15,861 nucleotides of DNA, from positions 1-15,861 of the forward strand of contig JAHENE010000016.1 of the NCBI GenBank assembly GCA_024643305.1, written 5' to 3'. The first letter of the stretch is position 1. Every line of letters starts with the position of its first letter. Below the pieces are notes generated by a model. The model was not told the DNA's origin. It did no database searches and saw nothing but the letters and a program-made list of their open reading frames with translations. This stretch comes from Thiobacillaceae bacterium (GTDB taxonomy: Bacteria > Pseudomonadota > Gammaproteobacteria > Burkholderiales > Thiobacillaceae). The position numbers and the translations under genes are program-made. Shown here in pieces: positions 6,810 to 14,147 of the stretch.

Positions 6810-6837
6810 TTGCTCTGCGCTTTTAGCAGCCTATACT
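6810..6837 (+). promoter_or_regulatory. Candidate sigma-70 promoter of the rhodanese gene
   Basis: TATACT at 6832-6837 is a good -10 box. TTGCTC at 6810-6815 is a modest -35, with a 16-base spacer. Predicted start near 6844, about 20 bases before the ATG chosen for the rhodanese at 6864, with AGGAAAG in between. The spacing favours that ATG over the upstream one at 6798. Confidence 0.45.
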
Positions 6838-6863
6838 CGAACCCTAGGAAAGCCAGCCAAAAC

Positions 6864-7319
6864 ATGGGACGCATAACCGAACTTCTAAAGACCGCACAAC
6901 AGCGCGCTCAAAATTCCGGGCTGGCCTATCAGGGAGCGCTTACTCCGCCTGAAGCCCTTGAAGTATTGAAGTTGGTGCCAGGCTGCCGCCTGATAGATGT
7001 CCGTTCCCGCGCCGAACTTGAATTGGTGGGCGCAATTCCAGATGCCGTGCACATTGAATGGGCTGCTTACCCAGGTTGGCATCCAAATCCTTATTTCCTG
7101 AATCAATTGAAACAATCAGTCGAAACGGGAATCTTGCTCCTGTTCATTTGCCGCAACGGAAACCGTTCTCACAAAGCTGCCGAAGCCGCCACCCTGAGCG
7201 GATTTCTTGATTGCTACAACGTTCTGGAAGGCTTTGAAGGCGACGTCAATCCAGCCACCAACCACCGCAGCGAAATAAACGGCTGGAAAATCCTCGGCCT
7301 GCCATGGGCACAAAAATAA
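6864..7319 (+). CDS. Single-domain rhodanese-like sulfurtransferase
   Basis: A 151-residue cytosolic protein with one rhodanese domain, expected to carry a persulfide on its active cysteine. CRLIDVRSRAELELVGAIPDAVHIEW (41-66) is the CH2A-like first half. LLFICRNGNRSHKAAEAA holds the active Cys96 and its phosphate-sized loop CRNGNRS (96-102). VLEGFEGDVNPA and NGWKILGLPW close the domain as in bacterial members. The frame extends to an ATG at 6798, but that one lies inside the NtrC operator and upstream of the proposed promoter, and the added residues have no family character, so 6864 is preferred. It is divergent from glnA and 49 bases before aroE. The sulfur donor and acceptor are unknown. 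Shared operators raise the possibility of nitrogen-linked expression, which is inference only. Confidence 0.88.
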   Translation: MGRITELLKTAQQRAQNSGLAYQGALTPPEALEVLKLVPGCRLIDVRSRAELELVGAIPDAVHIEWAAYPGWHPNPYFLNQLKQSVETGILLLFICRNGNRSHKAAEAATLSGFLDCYNVLEGFEGDVNPATNHRSEINGWKILGLPWAQK

Positions 7320-7337
7320 TTCCTTTCGCTTAATGGG

Positions 7338-7368
7338 TAAAATGGCGCATCAAGTTCAAATGCGCCAT
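7338..7368 (+). promoter_or_regulatory. TAAAAT hexamer and 9-bp inverted repeat before aroE
   Basis: TAAAAT (7338-7343) could be a -10 box. It runs into ATGGCGCAT (7342-7350), whose exact reverse complement ATGCGCCAT (7360-7368) touches the aroE ATG at 7369; the loop is CAAGTTCAA. In RNA this would be a stable stem immediately before, or including, the start. Both arms begin with an in-frame ATG, so the true start is uncertain. Hairpin control of translation or a repressor site are both possible. Confidence 0.5.
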
Positions 7369-8175
7369 ATGACAGACCGATATGCCGTGGTGGGCAACCC
7401 CATCGCCCATTCCAAATCCCCGCAGATACATGCCGAATTCGCCCGCCAGACCGGGCAGGACATGGTTTACGAACGTCTGCTCGCGCCACTGGATGGTTTT
7501 GCCAAAACGATTGAGTCCTTTCGCAGCCAGGGTGGCAAAGGCGTGAACATCACAGTACCTTTCAAGGAAGAGGCATTTCAGTACGCAAGCAACAAAACCG
7601 CACGTGCCGTAGCCGCGGGGGCGGTCAACACGCTCAAGTTTGACGAGCATGGCATGCTGGGCGACAACACGGATGGCGCAGGGCTGGTGCGCGACCTGAC
7701 TTCCAACCTGAAACAAGCACTCGCGGGCAAGCGCATCCTGCTGATGGGCGCGGGCGGTGCAGCTCGCGGCGTAATAGGACCACTTCTTGCCGAACATCCG
7801 ACAGCACTGCTGCTGGCCAACCGCACCCTGGACAAAGCGCAGCTGTTGGCAGATATTTTCGGCCAAGGCATGCAAGCTTCCGGCTACAAAACCCTCGCAG
7901 GCCAGCACTTCGATCTGGTGATCAACGCAACTTCCGCCAGCTTGCAGGGCGAATTACCGCCCCTGCCGGTCGACCTCTTTCTCCCCGGGGCATTGGCGTA
8001 TGACATGATGTACGGCAACGAAACGCCTTTCATGGCATGGGCCAGACAGCACGGGGCCGCGCACGTAGCTGACGGTCTGGGCATGCTGGTAGAACAGGCG
8101 GCGGAAAGCTTTTACTTGTGGCGCGGCGTACGGCCTGCCACTGCGTCCGTAATCAGGATGTTTCGTAGCGCATGA
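7369..8175 (+). CDS. aroE: Shikimate dehydrogenase (NADP+)
   Basis: Reduces 3-dehydroshikimate to shikimate in the pathway to chorismate and the aromatic amino acids; cytosolic. From the ATG at 7369 the protein has 268 residues, the normal size. Substrate-site residues: AHSKSPQIH (13-21), NITVPFK (60-66, catalytic Lys66) and GDNTDG (98-103, Asp102). The Rossmann half shows GAGGAARG (127-134) and ANRT, whose Arg fits NADP(H) selectivity. The C-terminal [18 protein letters not shown] is typical. The frame is open back to 7333, with in-frame ATGs at 7342 and 7360; I chose 7369 because [18 protein letters not shown] is the family beginning. No clear Shine-Dalgarno precedes it. The stop overlaps the mtgA start by four bases, so the two are probably translated together. 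Confidence 0.96.
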   Translation: MTDRYAVVGNPIAHSKSPQIHAEFARQTGQDMVYERLLAPLDGFAKTIESFRSQGGKGVNITVPFKEEAFQYASNKTARAVAAGAVNTLKFDEHGMLGDNTDGAGLVRDLTSNLKQALAGKRILLMGAGGAARGVIGPLLAEHPTALLLANRTLDKAQLLADIFGQGMQASGYKTLAGQHFDLVINATSASLQGELPPLPVDLFLPGALAYDMMYGNETPFMAWARQHGAAHVADGLGMLVEQAAESFYLWRGVRPATASVIRMFRSA

Positions 8176-8873
8176 TAAAAACCTTGTGGCAAGGCGTATG
8201 GCGCGCCATGGCGATCCTGTTCGGCCTGTTTCTGGCGTGGCAGGTCTGGGTTTTCGCCCATGTATTGTGGTGGATCGATCACAACCCGACTTCCAGCGCC
8301 TTCATGCAGGCCGGTCTTGAACGTCTTCAGGAAAAACGGCCTGGTGCCGAACTGCACCATAAGTGGGTGCCGTACGACAAGATTTCCATCCACCTCAAAC
8401 GCGCCATCGTTGCGGCCGAGGATGCGAAGTTCCTCGACCATGAGGGTTTCGATATCGAGGGTATTCAGAAGGCCGTAGAGAAGAACATCAAGAAAGGCAG
8501 GCTGGTCGCTGGCGGGTCCACAATCAGTCAGCAATTGGCAAAAAATCTGTTCCTCTCAGCTGACAGAAGTTTTGTGCGCAAGGGACAGGAAGCGATCATC
8601 ACGCTGATGATCGAAACCACCTGGAGCAAGCATCGAATTCTCGAGGTTTATCTCAACATCATCGAATGGGGTGATGGGATTTACGGTGCTGAAGCCGCCT
8701 CCCGACGCTACTTCAAAAAACCTGCCGCAGGACTCACCCCCGGACAGGCCGCCGCACTCGCAGCCATGGTACCCAACCCACGCTGGTACGAAGATCACCG
8801 TGCCTCTGCCAAATACGCGCATCGCGTGGCCATGATCAATGCGCGCATGTATTCCGCCCAGGTGCCGAAATAA
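8172..8873 (+). CDS. mtgA: Monofunctional biosynthetic peptidoglycan transglycosylase
   Basis: Polymerises lipid II into glycan strands at the inner membrane without a transpeptidase domain. The 233 residues consist of one membrane anchor (about 13-35) and a GT51 domain. Motifs in order: [14 protein letters not shown] (81-94, catalytic Glu83), [16 protein letters not shown] (114-129), [13 protein letters not shown] (136-148, second Glu at 140) and [24 protein letters not shown] (154-177). The absence of any penicillin-binding domain distinguishes it from class A PBPs. It begins within the stop of aroE (ATGA), a common pairing in betaproteobacteria. It is followed by a 52-base gap with a possible promoter for mgtE. 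Confidence 0.96.
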   Translation: MIKTLWQGVWRAMAILFGLFLAWQVWVFAHVLWWIDHNPTSSAFMQAGLERLQEKRPGAELHHKWVPYDKISIHLKRAIVAAEDAKFLDHEGFDIEGIQKAVEKNIKKGRLVAGGSTISQQLAKNLFLSADRSFVRKGQEAIITLMIETTWSKHRILEVYLNIIEWGDGIYGAEAASRRYFKKPAAGLTPGQAAALAAMVPNPRWYEDHRASAKYAHRVAMINARMYSAQVPK

Positions 8874-8890
8874 TCCTGGAATGCCTGGTC

Positions 8891-8926
8891 TGGCGCGTTA
8901 AAATTGCAAAAATTTGCCGTGCGCCA
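8891..8926 (+). promoter_or_regulatory. Candidate promoter with nested dyads before mgtE
   Basis: TAAAAT at 8899-8904 is a possible -10 box 21 bases before the mgtE ATG. TGGCGC (8891-8896) pairs with GCGCCA (8921-8926), the last base being the A of the ATG. Within that lies GCAAA (8906-8910) against TTTGC (8913-8917). No Shine-Dalgarno is present. The arrangement resembles those before xth and aroE. Confidence 0.35.
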
Positions 8927-10368
8927 TGACTGAAGAATTCGATAAGCTCCAACACGACAACCTGGAAGAAAGTCTGAACCAGGTGCAGGCTCTGCTCGCC
9001 AAGCAGAAGCTGGTGGAGGGTCTCGTCCACAGGCAGGGTGGTCCTCGCAGCGATCTGGTCGAATCGCTGGTGCACAAACAGAACCTTGCCGAGTTGCAAA
9101 ACAAACTCGACGAGATGCACCCGGCCGACGTTGCCCACATACTCGAGGCGCTGCCACTCGATGACCGTCTGCTGGTCTGGGATCTGGTCAAGGCCGAGCG
9201 CGATGGCGAAATCCTGCTGGAAGTATCCGACTCGGTGCGCGAGTCACTCATCGCCAGCATGGACAATGCCGAACTGCTGGCGGCGGCCGGAACACTCGAC
9301 ACGGATGAAATTGCCGACCTTGCACCCGACCTGCCCAAGGATGTTATCCAGGAACTACTGACCTCGCTGGACGTGCAGAAGCGCGCACTCCTGCAATCCG
9401 CGATGTCTTTCCCGGAGGATACGGTCGGCGCATTGATGGACTTCGACATGGTCACCATCCGCGCCGATGTCACGCTGGAAGTGGCGCTTCGTTATCTGCG
9501 CCGCTTGGGCGAACTTCCGGACCAGCTCGACAAGCTGTTCGTGATCGAACGGGATGACCACCTCATCGGTGTGCTGCCCTTGAAGCGCCTGCTTACCACC
9601 GACCCGGAAGCCACAGTCGCCGCGGTGATGGTGGAGGATTTTGTCAGCTTCAACCCCGATGACGATGCGCACGAAGCGGCGCAGGCATTTGAACGTTATG
9701 ACCTTGTGATGGCGCCCGTCGTGGACACACAGGACCGCCTGATTGGACGCCTGACCGTGGATGCCGTAGTGGATTACATACGCGAATCCTCGGAAGCAGA
9801 CATGCTGTCGATGGCCGGCCTGAAAGAGGAAGAAGATCTTTTCTCCACTGTATGGCGCGCCGCCCGCAATCGCTGGACATGGCTTGCCATCAACCTGATC
9901 ACCGCCTTCATCGCCTCCCGCGTCATCGGCGTGTTTGAAGGAAGTATCGAGAAACTCGCTGCACTGGCTGCGCTCATGCCCATCATCGCCGGCATCGGCG
10001 GCAACTCCGGAAACCAGACCACCACATTGATCATACGCGGCTTGGCTTTGGGACAAATAAATCCCGCAAACGCCCGAAGGCTGATTGTTAAGGAAGTCGG
10101 CGTGGCCCTGCTTAATGGCGCGGTCTGGGGAACCGTTGTCGGATTATTCGCATGGTTGCTGTACAGGAACGTTGCGCTTGGCGGCGTGATGGCGCTCGCC
10201 ATGCTGCTTAATTTGCTGGTCGCCGCGCTTGCGGGCATTTTCATTCCATTGCTGATGGAACGCATGAACCGCGACCCGGCGCTGGGCTCGTCTGTGCTGT
10301 TGACTGCCACTACGGACAGCATGGGCTTCTTCATCTTTCTTGGCCTCGCCACCGTGATCCTGCTGTAA
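8926..10368 (+). CDS. mgtE: Magnesium transporter MgtE
   Basis: Inner-membrane Mg2+ channel gated by cytosolic Mg2+. From the ATG at 8926 it has 480 residues. A long helical N domain (about 53-165, LDEMHPADVAHILEALP) is followed by two CBS domains (about 172-225 and 235-285). Five membrane helices begin near residue 316. The selectivity region MPIIAGIGGNSGNQ (351-364) and ATTDSMGF (461-468, with the conserved pore Asp464) are intact. An upstream TTG at 8914 is in frame, but the four added residues are not family-like. A short repeat, KLVEGLVHRQ (28-37) and DLVESLVHKQ (43-52), lies in an N-terminal extension before the N domain. The stop shares one base with the msbA ATG (TAATG), implying coupled translation. 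Confidence 0.96.
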   Translation: MTEEFDKLQHDNLEESLNQVQALLAKQKLVEGLVHRQGGPRSDLVESLVHKQNLAELQNKLDEMHPADVAHILEALPLDDRLLVWDLVKAERDGEILLEVSDSVRESLIASMDNAELLAAAGTLDTDEIADLAPDLPKDVIQELLTSLDVQKRALLQSAMSFPEDTVGALMDFDMVTIRADVTLEVALRYLRRLGELPDQLDKLFVIERDDHLIGVLPLKRLLTTDPEATVAAVMVEDFVSFNPDDDAHEAAQAFERYDLVMAPVVDTQDRLIGRLTVDAVVDYIRESSEADMLSMAGLKEEEDLFSTVWRAARNRWTWLAINLITAFIASRVIGVFEGSIEKLAALAALMPIIAGIGGNSGNQTTTLIIRGLALGQINPANARRLIVKEVGVALLNGAVWGTVVGLFAWLLYRNVALGGVMALAMLLNLLVAALAGIFIPLLMERMNRDPALGSSVLLTATTDSMGFFIFLGLATVILL

Positions 10369-12155
10369 TGTCCGAACAAGCGCGACACGCTTCCCCTCCA
10401 GGTCACAAAAGCAGTTTCAGCAGCAAGGTTCTCTATTTGCGGCTACTCAAGTATGCGCAGCCCCATTGGAAGGTTCTGCTTGCGGGGATTGCCGCCAACG
10501 CCATTACTGCAGCACTGGAACCTGTCCTGCCCGCGTTATTCAAGCAGATGCTGGATGAAGGTTTCGTGGCCAAGAACCACGACTGGCTGACCTGGATGCC
10601 GGTCGGCATCATCGCCCTGCTGACCGCGCGCGGCGTATCGGGCTTTGTTGCGAGCTATGCCATTTCCTGGATAGACAACCGTCTGGTGCAGGACCTGCGC
10701 GAAGCCATGCACAAGAAATTGCTGAGCCTGCCGGTGAGCTACTTCGACAACGTCAGTACCAGCCAACTTACCGCGCATATCGCCTTCAACGTCACCCAGG
10801 TCATGCGTGCCACCACCACCGCCCTGACGGCGCTGACCAAGGACATGCTGACCATCATTGCGCTGTCCGGATACCTGTTGTGGACAAACTGGCAACTGAC
10901 TCTAATCATCCTCGTCTCGTTCCCCCCCATCGTTTATGCTGTCAGCAAGGTTAGCAAGCGTTTGCGCAACCTCTCCCGCGCCGCGCAGGCCAATGTCGGG
11001 AAACTGACGGAAACGCTGACCGAGTCGCTTTCCGCGCATCGTCTGGTGCGGATTTTCGATGCACAGCCCTACGAGATCGACCGCTTCCACGAACGTGCCA
11101 ACACCGCCCGCAAACTGGAAATGAAGCGTGTTGTTACGCAGGGTGCCAACACGCCGTTTGTGGAAATCGTTGCAGGCATTCCGCTCGCCATCATTTTCTA
11201 TATTGCCATCCACCAGGCGCTCGACAATCAGACAACCGTGGGTGACTTCGTCTCCTTTTTCATGGCGATGATGCTGCTGTTCCCGCCGTTAAAGCGCCTC
11301 ACCACGTTAAACGACACCTTGCAGCGCGGCCTGGCCTCTGCCGAGATTGTGTTTGAAATACTCGATGAAACTCCAGAGGCCGACCATGGCATGCGCGAAG
11401 CCGGCAAGCTTTCTGGTGACATCCGCTTCGAGCATGTCGGCCTGTCCTATCCCGGAAAATCCCAGCCTGCGCTTTCAGATATCGATCTGCACATCCAGCC
11501 GGGCGAGACCCTGGCCCTGGTGGGCGGCTCGGGTGCAGGCAAGACCAGCCTGGTCAGCCTGCTGCCCCGCTTCTATGTCCCCAGCGAAGGCCGCCTGATT
11601 TTCGATGGCGTGCCTGCCGAGGACTACACGCTGGCCAGCCTGCGCGCCAGCATGGCCAGCGTGTCGCAGGAAATCGTGCTGTTCAACGATAGCTTGCGTG
11701 CCAACATCGCCTACGGCGCAAAGCGCAATGCCGATGACGACACCATACGCAAGGCAGCCGAAGCAGCCCACGCCTGGGAATTCATCCAGCGGCTACCCGA
11801 GGGGCTCGATACGTTGGTGGGCGAAAATGGCATCAAGCTCTCGGGCGGTCAGCGCCAGCGCATCGCCATCGCCCGCGCCATCCTGAAAGACGCACCCATA
11901 CTGATTCTGGACGAAGCTACGTCTGCGCTCGATACGGAATCCGAGCGGCACGTGCAGGCCGCGCTGGAAAACCTCATGCAGGAACGCACCACCATCGTCA
12001 TCGCACACCGGCTCTCGACTATCGAGAAAGCTGACCGCATCGTAGTCATGGAGCACGGCCGCATCGTGGAAATGGGCAAGCATGGCGAACTGCTTGCAGC
12101 CAATGGCCGCTACGCCAAGCTCTATCGCATGCAGTTTCATGCGCAACATGAATGA
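10368..12155 (+). CDS. msbA: Lipid A export ABC transporter MsbA
   Basis: Homodimeric ABC exporter that flips core-lipid A across the inner membrane. The 595 residues include a six-helix membrane domain (about 35-325, starting VLYLRLLKYAQPHWK) and one nucleotide-binding domain. The latter has Walker A GGSGAGKTS (386-394), Q-loop region SVSQEIVLFNDS (431-442), signature LSGGQ (491-495), Walker B ILILDE (511-516), the D-loop SALD (519-522) and the switch His547. The repeated EIVLFNDSLRANIAYG segment is as in MsbA of betaproteobacteria, favouring this over a drug or peptide exporter, although family members are hard to separate by sequence alone. The start overlaps the mgtE stop, and the 3' end overlaps the next gene by eight bases. 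Confidence 0.92.
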   Translation: MSEQARHASPPGHKSSFSSKVLYLRLLKYAQPHWKVLLAGIAANAITAALEPVLPALFKQMLDEGFVAKNHDWLTWMPVGIIALLTARGVSGFVASYAISWIDNRLVQDLREAMHKKLLSLPVSYFDNVSTSQLTAHIAFNVTQVMRATTTALTALTKDMLTIIALSGYLLWTNWQLTLIILVSFPPIVYAVSKVSKRLRNLSRAAQANVGKLTETLTESLSAHRLVRIFDAQPYEIDRFHERANTARKLEMKRVVTQGANTPFVEIVAGIPLAIIFYIAIHQALDNQTTVGDFVSFFMAMMLLFPPLKRLTTLNDTLQRGLASAEIVFEILDETPEADHGMREAGKLSGDIRFEHVGLSYPGKSQPALSDIDLHIQPGETLALVGGSGAGKTSLVSLLPRFYVPSEGRLIFDGVPAEDYTLASLRASMASVSQEIVLFNDSLRANIAYGAKRNADDDTIRKAAEAAHAWEFIQRLPEGLDTLVGENGIKLSGGQRQRIAIARAILKDAPILILDEATSALDTESERHVQAALENLMQERTTIVIAHRLSTIEKADRIVVMEHGRIVEMGKHGELLAANGRYAKLYRMQFHAQHE

Positions 12156-12891
12156 ACCAATCCAGCCACCGCGCTCGCTGATATCCGCAGCCGGCCGCGC
12201 AATCGGCGATTTCGACATGATCCGCAACGGCGACCGGATATTGCTGGGACTTTCCGGCGGCAAGGATTCGCTCTCGCTGCTACATGTGTTGCTGCACTTG
12301 CAAAAAAAGGCGCCCATCAAATTTGAGTTGGCCGCATGCACCGTTGACCCCCAATCCGACCAGTTCGATCCCTCGCCGCTGAAACCCTACATGGAAAGCC
12401 TGGGGGTGAAATATTTTTTCGATTCGCAACCCATCGTGGCCGAGGCGCAAAAAACCCTGACCAAGGACACCGACTCCTACTGTGCCTACTGTTCACGCAT
12501 GCGGCGAGGCATCCTTTACCGAGTAGCACGCGAGCAGGGATACAACGTGCTGGCACTGGCCCAGCATCTGGACGACCTTGCCGAAACCCTGATGATGTCG
12601 ATGTTCTTCGGCGGCAAACTAAGGACCATGCAGGCCCATTACCTCATCGATGCCGGCGATCTGCGCGTCATTCGCCCCTTCGTCTACGTACGCGAACGCC
12701 AGACACGCGCGTTCGCCGAGGCCGCGAACCTGCCGGTTATTTTCGAAAACTGCCCAGCCTGCTTTTCAAAGCCACAACAGCGCTATGCCATGAAACAAAT
12801 GCTGGCTGAGCAGGAGAAACTGCATCCCAAGCTCTTTGCCAGCCTACTGACAGCGATCAAACCCATACTCGGGCAAGCACCTGCTTCCTGA
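12148..12891 (+). CDS. TtcA-like PP-loop tRNA thiolation protein, short form
   Basis: Member of the TtcA/TilS-like ATP pyrophosphatase family; TtcA makes 2-thiocytidine at tRNA position 32 using ATP and an iron-sulfur cluster. From the ATG at 12148 it has 247 residues. Visible: GDFDMIRNGDRILLGLSGGKDS with the PP-loop SGGKDS (36-41), CAYCSRMRRGILYR with CxxC at 112-115, MFFGGKLRTM, VIRPFVYVRER and CPAC (202-205). These follow E. coli TtcA in order, including the cysteines that bind the cluster. It is shorter than the 311 residues of E. coli TtcA, mostly at the C-terminus, and has LAQHLDDLAET where TtcA has a GHHRDD-like motif, so it may be a paralogue with another target. The start overlaps msbA by eight bases; ATGs at 12139 and 12082 are in frame but family similarity begins after 12148. 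Confidence 0.82.
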   Translation: MNEPIQPPRSLISAAGRAIGDFDMIRNGDRILLGLSGGKDSLSLLHVLLHLQKKAPIKFELAACTVDPQSDQFDPSPLKPYMESLGVKYFFDSQPIVAEAQKTLTKDTDSYCAYCSRMRRGILYRVAREQGYNVLALAQHLDDLAETLMMSMFFGGKLRTMQAHYLIDAGDLRVIRPFVYVRERQTRAFAEAANLPVIFENCPACFSKPQQRYAMKQMLAEQEKLHPKLFASLLTAIKPILGQAPAS

Positions 12892-12908
12892 TCGACGCCA
12901 GACTTAAT

Positions 12909-12927
12909 CCTGAGTAAAATGCTCGGG
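12909..12927 (+). promoter_or_regulatory. TAAAAT hexamer in a dyad before the aminotransferase
   Basis: TAAAAT (12915-12920) is flanked by CC-GAG and CTC-GG, an imperfect inverted repeat. As a -10 box it would start transcription near 12927, leaving a leader of about 27 bases without a Shine-Dalgarno. No convincing -35 is seen. Confidence 0.3.
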
Positions 12928-12953
12928 TTTCCCTTTTCAACCACTTGATCAAC

Positions 12954-14090
12954 ATGCTTGTCACCAATCCCGGCATTGAATCCTTTATCCCTCCTCAGCG
13001 CGTCCTGATGGGCCCCGGCCCTTCCGACGTCCCTCAGCGCATTCTCGATGCCATGCATCGTCCCACCATCGGCCATCTCGATCCTTCTTTCCAGGAGATG
13101 ATGGAAGAAATCAAGGTGCTGATGCGCTATGCCTACCAGACCGAGAACCCGCTGACTTTCCCAGTCTCCGCCCCCGGCTCGGCCGGCATGGAGATGTGCT
13201 TCGTCAATCTGGTGGAACCCGGTGACAAAGTCATCGTTTGCGTCAATGGCGTATTTGGCGGACGCATGCTGGAGAACGTCAAACGCACTGGCGGAGTTCC
13301 AGTGGTGGTGGAAGACGACTGGGGCACACCTGTTACAGTAGCCAAGGTCGAACAAGCTTTCACCGACAACCCGGGCGCAAAAGTGCTGGCCTTTGTGCAT
13401 GCAGAAACCTCGACTGGTGCGCAAAGCGATGCCCAATCGCTGGCCGCGCTCGCACATAAGCATGGCGCCATCACCATCATGGACTGCGTAACCTCGTTGG
13501 GCGGCACACCGGTATTGATTGACGAATGGGGAATTGATTCTGCCTATTCTGGCAGCCAAAAATGTCTGTCCTGCACGCCGGGCTTGTCCCCTGTCACGTT
13601 CTCCGAGCGTGCGATCGACAAGGTCAAGGCACGCAAGACACCGGTGCAAAGCTGGTTCCTGGATTTAAATCTGGTGCTGGGTTACTGGCAGTCTGCCGGC
13701 AAACGCACCTACCACCATACCGCGCCGATCAATCCACTGTACGGACTACATGAGGCACTGGTCATTCTGGCCGAAGAAGGTCTGGAAAATGCCTGGGCAC
13801 GCCATCGCAGCATGCACGAACAACTCCGCAACGGGCTGGAAGGCATGGGTATGAAATTCGTGGTGGAAGAAAGCGCGCGCCTGCCGCAGCTCAATTCCGT
13901 GTGGGTGCCTGAAGGCGTGGATGATGCCGCAGCCCGCGCCAAACTGCTGGCCGAGTTCAACCTCGAAATCGGCGCAGGGCTGGGCGCACTGGCCGGCAAA
14001 GTCTGGCGTATCGGCTTGATGGGCTATTCCGCCAAACAGGAAAATGTCGACTTCTGCCTGAAGGCGGTGCGCAGCGTGTTGCATAAATAA
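12954..14090 (+). CDS. Class V aminotransferase, serine/alanine-glyoxylate type
   Basis: Pyridoxal-phosphate enzyme of 378 residues, of the family that transfers amino groups from serine or alanine to glyoxylate or pyruvate. The N-terminal RVLMGPGPSDVPQRI (16-30) is the family opening. SAPGSAGME (72-80) and HAETSTG (149-155) hold phosphate and substrate contacts. SGSQKCLSCTPGLSP (199-213) contains the cofactor Lys203. WRIGLMGYSAKQENV near the end supplies the carboxylate-binding Arg. Such enzymes serve the serine cycle of methylotrophs, photorespiratory glyoxylate removal in autotrophs, or serine breakdown; which applies cannot be told from this window. A TTG at 12945 would add three residues; ATG at 12954 is preferred. 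A separate unit is likely, with a possible promoter upstream and a terminator downstream. Confidence 0.9.
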   Translation: MLVTNPGIESFIPPQRVLMGPGPSDVPQRILDAMHRPTIGHLDPSFQEMMEEIKVLMRYAYQTENPLTFPVSAPGSAGMEMCFVNLVEPGDKVIVCVNGVFGGRMLENVKRTGGVPVVVEDDWGTPVTVAKVEQAFTDNPGAKVLAFVHAETSTGAQSDAQSLAALAHKHGAITIMDCVTSLGGTPVLIDEWGIDSAYSGSQKCLSCTPGLSPVTFSERAIDKVKARKTPVQSWFLDLNLVLGYWQSAGKRTYHHTAPINPLYGLHEALVILAEEGLENAWARHRSMHEQLRNGLEGMGMKFVVEESARLPQLNSVWVPEGVDDAAARAKLLAEFNLEIGAGLGALAGKVWRIGLMGYSAKQENVDFCLKAVRSVLHK

Positions 14091-14113
14091 CCCACAAAGA
14101 TGCAAGTCGAAAC

Positions 14114-14147
14114 AAAGGGCACAGAGACAAAGAATCTGTGCCCTTTT
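14114..14147 (+). terminator. Intrinsic terminator after the aminotransferase gene
   Basis: AAAGGGCACAGA (14114-14125) and TCTGTGCCCTTT (14135-14146) form a perfect 12-bp stem with a nine-base loop, followed by a short T run ending at 14147. It starts 24 bases after the stop codon. The T tract is brief but the stem is strong. The A-rich left side would also give a T run on the other strand. Confidence 0.85.

Larger units (their letters stand above)
6751..6812. repeat. Perfect 20-bp inverted repeat in the glnA/rhodanese control region
   Basis: The arm 6751-6770 is the exact reverse complement of 6793-6812, separated by 22 bases. Each arm includes most of one NtrC-type dyad, and the symmetry continues for eight more bases (CAAATTCA against TGAATTTG) that the operators do not require. 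It lies upstream of both predicted start sites, so it works as DNA, not as an RNA hairpin. No target-site duplication is seen at its ends, which argues against a small mobile element. Confidence 0.9.

Noticed and set aside
6751..6812. Inverted repeat considered as a miniature transposable element
   Set aside because: No target-site duplication flanks it, and most of the arms are explained by NtrC operators.
6798..6863. Longer form of the rhodanese protein
   Set aside because: The extra 22 residues lie inside the NtrC operator and the likely promoter, and have no rhodanese character.
7330..7908. Minus-strand open frame of 192 codons opposite aroE
   Set aside because: It lies antisense to an intact shikimate dehydrogenase and has no recognisable domain.
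8914..8925. TTG start for mgtE
   Set aside because: It adds four residues encoded by the dyad, and the ATG at 8926 fits the family better.
9355..10056. Minus-strand open frame of 233 codons opposite mgtE
   Set aside because: His- and Gly-rich translation of the reverse strand of CBS and membrane segments; no ribosome site or family similarity.
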